The notes beneath the pieces are model-generated. The model saw nothing but the letters and a program-made list of their open reading frames with translations. It did no database searches and was not told where the DNA came from. A program made the position numbers and the translations under genes. Below, in pieces: positions 57,601 through 64,000 of a stretch of 64,000 bases of DNA (position 1 is its first letter; the number at the start of each line of letters is the position of its first letter). Origin of the DNA: Ceriagrion tenellum (taxonomy: Eukaryota; Arthropoda; Insecta; Odonata; Coenagrionidae); contig OY720633.1 in the NCBI GenBank assembly GCA_963169105.1, positions 34,674,795 through 34,738,794 of the forward strand, given 5' to 3'.

Positions 57601-60296
57601 AAAAATTATCACAGGATTATGAGAGGCTGCAAGAATAGCAATGGAGCCAACAGGATGGCACACCATTACCACAACAAGAGGCAGGATGAAATAACTTGGG
57701 TGCAAGCAGAGGAAAAATATGTAACTAAACCACGAAGTAGTAATTTACCTGCTTCACTGTGAGCAATAACAACACCTAGCTCATTTTCTGCTGTAGAAAG
57801 TTGATAAGAATGTATATCGGTGGTGGGAAGCTGGAATATGGTTAAAGATTCATCCAACACCAATGGATATGAATAAATAATAATGCGACTATTAATTCTA
57901 ACATGAGTGCAGCAAAAACAGTAAATATCTTCTAATTCAAGCACTTAGACAATTCATAGTTAGAATACACAATGATGATGATATTTATAATTACTAAAAA
58001 CCATAAAAAACCAAACTACCTGTAGTTAGTTCATTCCCAGGGTGGTTAGAAAGTTTTAATTTTTAAATTTTCCAACATTTCAACAAAATTCCCTCATTTG
58101 AGAGAAAATATCAGGCAAATGTATCTCTTACTAGTAAAGAAATGTCTGGATTTCTTGGAATAAATAGCAATTCCCAAAAACCCTGTACCTTTACTCCATA
58201 TTTCCATGTACCAGGTACAATTTGACCAGTATTGGTATCATCTCAATCATAGCTAACTGAAGGAGTGTATGAGCAACTCCATTCTACATTTCTCTTTGTT
58301 ATTAAAAATAGAGGTAGGCCGAGAAAGTTGTGGTTGAGGAAATTATTAGGAGGAGGAATACTAAGAGTCTTCAAAACAGCAGGGCGTGTATGAAACAGTG
58401 TATGGTGGTAAATGAGGCAAAAGAGGTTTGCAAGGATAGGTCAGTTAGGAGGAAATTATTGAAGCAGAGTTAGGTGTACAATTATGTATTAATGAGTGAA
58501 GCATTTTGACTGTGGCCACCCTGAAAGGGAATGGCGTGATGGGTATGTATGTATTAAAAATTATGCAGATAAATACCAAGACTCAAAATCCCAAACATTG
58601 CACACTACAGCCCTAATGCATATTCTCACTGTGGCCATAAAGTTTTAACTTTGAAATTCCCTAACAAAAGGTCTTATGGATACCAAGCATACAGTGATTC
58701 TCACAATTTTTTGTTTCAATAATGGCACAATACATAATGAAATGCATGGCTATATTTGAGATAAAGGTGCACAGCCTTTTTAAAGAAGTCCGTTCAAAAT
58801 ATGGTTATTTATAATTTACAAAATAAATTTCTCAAGAACACAAAAATATGTAATAACATTTTCATGCAGTGAAAAAGAGATGTTAAAGTCAACTTTAAAA
58901 TATTTAAGAACAATTCATCAAAGGACAGAAACAAGTCCTATGACCACAATAAATAACACATGCAAAAATTGTGGCATGCGTAAGAACTTACGACCATAAA
59001 CTAAAAACCAGACACAGGAAAAAATTACTTTCAATAGAGCAGGAGAACAATAGCCCCCCACTCTTGCCACCATGCCGACTAAACTGTCAGACAGCCTGAC
59101 TAGAAAGTCAGTCTCCGTGACGATACGAAAAATATTTTTGTTACATCGTGTCTGCCTTCACAGGACGCAAGTTCAGCTCTTGCATGAGGAGTTTTGGGAG
59201 AAAAATTGTTTCAGGGTCAAAAGTCAAAACTAATAAGCACCAGTAATCAATGATATAAAAGGATACAACTCGAGCCAATATAATGTCACCAGGTCGAAAG
59301 CATTGGTACATTTCAATGGAATCTTTCTCAAAGACACGCACTTCCTCCCGCCGCAAAATTGCACGGTATGGCCGAGTAAGTACTACATCCCCAATACATT
59401 TTATTGTACATTTGCTGAATCGAGGATTCACCATCATTACCTGAAATGCAGACGTATATATGTACTTAATTATAAAGAAACACAGACTGACTTCCACAAA
59501 AGTCCCGTGTGTCTTCCAAAGTATCGATAAGGGCATTATCAAACTAAAGTTCAAACTTTTAACAAAGAATTCTCATTACACCAATGTAACGGTATTCATG
59601 AAGGTCAGTATAGAGACAATATGTTTTACAGGTATCAACCTATGCCAGGGTTCAACCCATGACAAGATTTCCTCCACAAACCACTTCATTTCATCGATTC
59701 CATTAAATTTCATTTGATGTCCAACAGCAAAAACAGAAGCAATTCCATTATGAAACAGCAACACATAAGTCGAGGACGCCAGTAAGTGTTCGTGGTGCCA
59801 ATATCCGACTACCAAACTCATTGAGGAGCAAAACAATATCAATTTGCGGCGTATTCTTACCATTGCAGTCACAATATCTCCCGGAGTTGGCACAATGCTT
59901 TGGTCATTACAGCTATGAACTTCTATAACTGTGGACTGAAATGAAATGGACAATTGATCAATAGCACATCTGTGAAACTGTAATAACGAAACGGAATTGT
60001 TCATGGGGTAACTGGTAGAAACCTTGTCTTTTTCCACTACGTGCACTTCTCCAGCCAATGTGCTATATATATAACCTTGCCTTTCGTAAGTTCCACACCC
60101 CGATATGTGCGTGTCATTGGATAAGCATAATCTCTGCCCTAAAACGCAACGTTTCATTACGAAATATACAAATGAATTTCCCATAACTTAACTAAAAGTA
60201 CTTTTAACTTCAAAGAGCGTTCATTCCCCCACGCAAACACAAGAGAAAGGTAGAAAATACAGTACCTGGTACACAAATAAGATTCGTAGGCCCCAT
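54569..60296 (-). CDS. Csl4: Exosome cap subunit Csl4 (EXOSC1), spliced gene
   Basis: Csl4 is one of three S1-domain cap proteins of the nine-subunit RNA exosome, which threads RNA to the 3'-5' nucleases in nucleus and cytoplasm. Coding exons, in order on the minus strand: 60266-60296, 60023-60138, 59861-59935, 59267-59440, 57749-57830 and 54569-54699. They total 202 codons with consistent phases; human EXOSC1 has 195. The N-terminal domain reads ICVPGQRLC, GCGTYERQGYIYSTLAG, VPTPGDIVTAMV. The S1/OB region has LTRPYRAILRREEVR, FRPGDIILARV and STAENELGVVIAHSEAG. The zinc-ribbon-like C-terminus has MVPVSWTEMQCPKTYNKEPR. The start ATG at 60296 was chosen because exon 1 (MGPTNLICVP) mirrors the family N-terminus; the ATG at 60184 lies inside intron 1. 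No lesion is seen. Confidence 0.95.
55203..55460 (+). repeat. tRNA-derived SINE
   Basis: TAGCTTAATTGG is a full A-box match and GGTTCAATTCC a near-perfect B box 44 bases later. CTAGGTAGCTTAATTGGTTA opens the tRNA-like head. No acceptor stem pairs, and a non-tRNA body follows, so it is a SINE or tRNA relic, not a functional tRNA. It lies in Csl4 intron 5, antisense to the gene. Confidence 0.55.
56191..56420. repeat. 116-bp tandem duplication
   Basis: Two adjacent copies (56191-56306, 56307-56420), about 90% identical; both carry AATTTCTTGAATAGAACTGA. It lies in Csl4 intron 5. Confidence 0.85.
57749..57830 (-). CDS. Csl4: Csl4 coding exon 5
   Basis: 27 codons plus one base, LPTTDIHSYQLSTAENELG through AHSEA. 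The acceptor is ATTCCAG and the donor GCAG|GTAAAT. Confidence 0.92.
58310..58560 (+). pseudogene. 3' end of a non-LTR retrotransposon
   Basis: Plus strand 58388-58472 reads CMKQCMVVNEAKEVCKDRS and a stop, like the C-terminus of endonuclease/RT LINE ORFs. It is followed by GGCGTGATGGGTATGTATGT, a typical short 3' tail. It may be the same kind of LINE as the RT fossil at 9.4-10.2 kb. It lies in Csl4 intron 4. Confidence 0.5.
59267..59440 (-). CDS. Csl4: Csl4 coding exon 4 (S1 domain)
   Basis: 58 codons with RREEVRVFEKDSIEMY and FRPGDIILARV. The acceptor is CATTTCAG. The donor is GTT|GTATCC, with GA|GTTGTA as an in-phase alternative one codon earlier. Confidence 0.92.
59861..59935 (-). CDS. Csl4: Csl4 coding exon 3
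   Basis: 25 codons, STVIEVHSCNDQS to PGDIVTAM. The acceptor is ATTTCAG and the donor ATG|GTAAGA. Confidence 0.92.
60023..60138 (-). CDS. Csl4: Csl4 coding exon 2
   Basis: The acceptor is GTTTTAG|GG. Encodes QRLCLSNDTH through VVEKDK. The donor AAG|GTTTCT is weak; CAC|GTAGTG 15 bases earlier keeps the same phase and is the alternative. Confidence 0.88.
60266..60296 (-). CDS. Csl4: Csl4 coding exon 1
   Basis: 31 bases: MGPTNLICVP plus one base, donor CCAG|GTACTG. It is too short to appear as an ORF, and was found from its fit to the family N-terminus and to the phase of exon 2. Confidence 0.9.
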
Positions 60297-60719
60297 TTCG
60301 CTTCTCCCGTTCAATACAGGAATAACCATACAGAGGGTATCAGATCATAATACTCTTCGCCTTAATCCTTTATTTAAGTGACTTTCGGCTTCGTTTTCCT
60401 CCGACCAGCTATGTGCACAGATACCTCCCCGTACTTAATGAATATCTCCTAGATACGCACCTGAACGTGCCGGTGTTTACCGTACATACGGAGTATTAGT
60501 GGTATTAGTGATGTGTATTGTGTAGTGATGGGCGAATAGTAACTATGCGTTACTTTTGTATTCGTTACTCACCCAGAACCGAAGTAACGAGTACTGATTG
60601 TTAAATATATTCGTTACTCACTACATTTCGTTACTTGGAGGATTCCGGCATTGGGAGTCTTGGGACACTTCAAGATGGCGTCCTCCCTAAATCTGCCGAT
60701 TTAGCTGCCTAAATGGCGA

Positions 60720-61330
60720 ATTGGGACAGCTTCAAGATGCATTCGAGTAACGACTCGTTGGGTGTCGTTGGGTTCGTTTTGGTTGGATTCGAGTGAACTA
60801 TCGGACTCGTTAGTGTACCGGATTCGAGAGTATTCGGATTCGTTTGGGTACTCAGTCAAGGAGGTAGTACGGTAGTACCATGGAAGAAGGTTCCATGGTA
60901 GGCATGGTAGTACCTATTCGTTGGATTCGTTTGGATATTCAGTGAAGTAGGTTGTACTTATTCTTTGGGTTCGTTTGGGTAGTTGGATTGGAATGAGTAA
61001 TCGGATTCGATTAAACAATGATAATAGGATTTTTGTGCCCGTTGGATTCGTTTGGTTCTTTGCCTTTGAACAAATAATTGTAATCGTCTGGGTTGGTGGA
61101 TTCGAATGAATAATTGGATTCATATGAATAATCCCTCTCCAATCCCTAAGTCTCTTCTTACGCTTACCTCATTTGTTTTATTTAATGAATATTATGTTTT
61201 TGTTTGAAATGTTTTATTTATTTATTGAGTATGTCAGCCAATGTAATAGCCTTTGTGCCGTTTTTGGTGGTGAAATAAAATAAATAAATAATGGGATTCG
61301 TTTTGGGAAGCCAGATTCGAGCAATTATTC
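60720..61330. repeat. Degenerate GGATTCG(TTTGG) repeat array
   Basis: Around fifteen occurrences of GGATTCG/GGTTCG followed by TTTGG, AGTGAATAATCGG or similar, unevenly spaced. TAAACAATGATA recurs at about 61012 and 61339. No ORF is credible. Confidence 0.6.
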
Positions 61331-61339
61331 CGACTCAGT

Positions 61340-63535
61340 AAAACAATGATATGTATGTACGTCGAATGAGATCGTTTATAACCTTGAGTTACTTCGTTTA
61401 GAATATTCAAAAGGATGCGCCGAACTTGAAAAATTGATTAGTATGCAAAATTATTATAAAAATCGTGAAATGATGAAATATAAGTTCATATAAGGATATC
61501 CCGGATTATTGCTTCATCACCAGTCAAACTAAAAATATTTGAGTTTAGATATTACAAATTTTCCATTTTTATCCTGAGTTGTACTTTAATGAAACATTCT
61601 TACGTTACTATATTTGGCATTTATGAATTAACTAAAGGGATTACCCCATTGAGACAGCATTGAGGATGTGCTAGGGAATAAATTTCTCATTAGGGAAAAT
61701 TTTTTGTGAGTAGGCATTTGTAATCCATTTTCCTATATAACTTATTACATGTATCCGCTACAGTATTACAGAGGTAATGGTGAACCTCATTATTCTTATC
61801 TTTGGTGTGACGGAGTAATTCCCAAAAACACCATTTTAGGTAGATATAGTGGTTGGGCCGATACATAACCATTTTGTATGGTAGCGCACATTAACAACGG
61901 TGAAAAATTCATCTTTCATGTATGCATTTATTACTTCCTATGACTATAATTATCCCTTTAGTTTTCACGATGCCGCGATAAACTATTTAGAATTCAACCT
62001 ACATATTAAATATTTAATAACATATATTTAGTTGTATAATTCATAAGTAATCTATGTCAATAAAATCGTGCAAAAGAACACCTCATACGAATTTCGGCAT
62101 GGATGTAGCCCACATCACTTAAGGAGGAAAGAAGCCCCCACACTTGGCTCTGCTGGGGGAAAGCACCGATAAGCAACCTAACCTCGGAGGGGACCTTTCT
62201 TCGAGCCACCCGAGGGTGGATGCAGAGTACGCTTTCAGTCGAAAGTGACCGAAAACAGATGCCTCCCCCGACCTTCCTCCATCAACGATGGCAATAAAGA
62301 CGTCCCCGCGACCCTTCCCTTCCACAACTCCCAGTTACAAAGAGACGGAGAGCAATATGCCCTCCGATCCTTTTTACCATTATATGAACGACGCGTTCTC
62401 TTGATAGCTGATATGAGAGACGTCTGTACAGTTTCACAATAATGAGACGATTGTTATCTATTCTCAGCAATTAATCCTTATCTCAATTGTTTCGAGAATA
62501 TCCCTTGTGTAATTGTTTGATTAAGTGATAACTTAATTGTAACTTAAGTCTGCCACTCTCCAGAAATTAATATTTCTAAATGCAAACCAAAGCTGGCTAT
62601 GTGATTAAAGTTGCAACCAAAGCTTGCAAATCGAAACCTACCCAGTGCTCAGTGTAATGCAAAAGTGAAAGTGGTAGTGTATCCTAAGACAACAAATTGC
62701 ACAACCTACCCTTCTTTTTGCTCAAGGATCCCAATTCGGTAAACTTCTTCACACTATACACCACCATATCTCCATTGCCAAACGAGGAACTGCTGACGTT
62801 TGGACCATTCTCTACACATCAAATTGAATGACATGTAAGTAAATATATCTATAGCATAATTAATTGCATGCACATACAATCAATGTGTAACTATCACCTA
62901 TTCATGTCGTTCAAACCACTTGAGTTTGGGTGAGGGGTAAATGTATTTGATTATCATTCATTCATTAGCATTAATTTTACGCACTCTTTGGCATAGTATT
63001 AAAGTATGTTCGATTAATTGTGAACGTAAGGTTTATATAGCATATAATTAATAAATGAACCTTCCTCAACATAAGGAGCACTTTTGGTGGTGAGTTCGGG
63101 CATGGATGGGTACAGCACAGCTAGACTAAGAACATTGGTAATTACAGACGCATTCTATGCTTATATTGTTTGTATCCGCGCGAGAACAAAATGCCAACAG
63201 GAACCTTCCGTCAAAAAGAAGTAAAGGCACGGTTTCTCCGCTGAAACAGTTCTGAGGAAAATTAAATTCGCTCATCTAGAGCCACGTCAAGGAGTAGCAT
63301 ATCATCTGCCGTCAAATCTTAATCAAACCTTAATGTTTGTGAGATTTTCTATGAAGGTTTTTATCGTGGCAAAAGATGTAAATGGAGATTTTCAGGATTT
63401 CCGAGAAAGCTTCATCAACATAATAACAACCCCCTCCTAATCTTTGTTTACCTCAAGAATACTAAACGTCTGTACGGTCTGTACAATCCGTGGTCTCTTC
63501 CAGTCTCTTTGAGTGCTTCCCCTGTTGGGTTGGGC
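61340..63535. other. No gene recognised
   Basis: Mixed AT-rich sequence with a GC-richer patch at 62110-62400 whose short minus-strand ORFs have no motif. Nothing further is supported. Confidence 0.35.
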
Positions 63536-63636
63536 TCATCATTGACAGAAGAGCAACGAATAACTAGTACCGACTCAAAAGTAACGAATACCTCCAAACT
63601 GAGGAACGAGTAGTAACGATTTAGCCCACCACTGGT

Positions 63637-63678
63637 TAGTTACTACTGATGTCACATGGGTGACATCAGTAGTAACTA
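63637..63678. repeat. Perfect 19-bp palindrome
   Basis: TAGTTACTACTGATGTCAC, a 4-base centre, then its exact inverse. It adjoins the right end of the hAT-like unit. Confidence 0.9.
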
Positions 63679-63679
63679 G

Positions 63680-63800
63680 TCATGGGTCGTTTATGATCGA
63701 TTCGTTCAAAATGATTGAATCACCAAGTGAATCAAATGACTCATGATTCATTTCGGGAAAATGATTCGATCATTCAATCATTTTGTGTTTCCGTCTGCCG
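63680..63800. repeat. TGAATCA/ATTCGTTCA simple-repeat-like terminus
   Basis: Begins AGTCATGGGTCG and continues with many ATGATT, TGAATCA and ATTCG words on both strands. It resembles the ends of low-complexity hAT-like repeats; its partner end is not in the window. Confidence 0.4.
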
Positions 63801-64000
63801 TGTGATTGAACGTGATATGGAAAAACATATTCACATGTACGTTATCCGTTATGTCTAGTCATGAAATTTCAGAGAGATATCTTCATGGGCATAAATCCGT
63901 TAATATTTGGTCAGTGAGTTTATGTTTGTATAGCATAGTTAGAGACAAGGCGCTCATGTTAAAAACAATGAAATTTAACCCTTCTTACAATATCAGCGCA

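Larger units (their letters stand above)
60526..63634. mobile_element. Possible hAT-like element with TAGTGATGGGC/CAGTGGTGGGC ends
   Basis: The left end reads TAGTGATGGGCGAATAGTAA; the right end inverted reads CAGTGGTGGGCTAAATCGTTA. Both run into TATTCGTTACT/GCGTTACTTTTG words. The flanking 8-mers GTATTGTG and GTTAGTTA agree poorly. The 3.1-kb interior has no transposase. These may instead be two separate short repeats facing each other. Confidence 0.4.

Noticed and set aside
60155..60184. ATGs at 60184 and 60157 as the Csl4 start
   Set aside because: Both lie between the exon 1 donor and exon 2 acceptor; the upstream exon gives a far better family N-terminus.
1..64000. CRISPR arrays, bacterial operons, or an integrated virus
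   Set aside because: No regular short repeats with unique spacers, all supported genes are spliced, and the retroelement pieces are copia, Penelope-like or LINE; no envelope or capsid genes were seen.

Overview
The window is nuclear DNA from an animal, most likely an insect or another arthropod. It is AT-rich, its genes are split by long spliceosomal introns, and it carries many decayed transposons of arthropod type: Penelope-like element, copia, piggyBac, pogo/Tigger, hAT-like, non-LTR elements and tRNA-like SINEs. There are no bacterial operons, CRISPR arrays or rRNA genes. I can support two host genes, both found by joining exons, and both appear intact.

Layout. 0.3-2.0 kb (minus) is a wrecked copy of a dispersed arthropod ORF family. 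2.2-3.9 kb (minus) is a copia remnant. 4.3-27.7 kb (plus) is a nicotinamide mononucleotide adenylyltransferase (NMNAT) gene with six core exons (255 codons) and a distant alternative last exon. Its introns hold a TTAA MITE (6.5 kb), a non-LTR RT fossil (9.4-10.2 kb), two copies of a ~200-bp MITE (10.7 and 14.3 kb), a pogo/Tigger fossil (12.9-15.5 kb), a Penelope-like element split by a younger LINE (15.6-20.5 kb), and an unusual 2.1-kb inverted-repeat element built from CAGTGA minisatellite plus a 405-bp tandem repeat (23.8-25.9 kb). 27.7-46.1 kb has no recognisable gene, only palindromes, SINE-like pieces and a doubtful Tigger-like fossil. 46.1-48.3 kb is a piggyBac copy with TTAA ends and a broken transposase, followed by a 528-bp hAT-like element. 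54.5-60.3 kb (minus) is the exosome cap subunit Csl4/EXOSC1 in six exons (202 codons). 60.5-64.0 kb is repeat-rich, with hAT-like ends, degenerate GGATTCG repeats and a perfect palindrome.

The two genes converge on about 25 kb of gene-free DNA. NMNAT makes NAD in the salvage and de novo routes; Csl4 is part of the RNA exosome cap. I see no functional link between them. The more unusual content is in the mobile DNA: the LINE-in-Penelope nesting, the CAGTGA/405-bp element, and a recurring small hairpin motif (TGATGA or AATGA, short hairpin, AAAC) at several separate loci.
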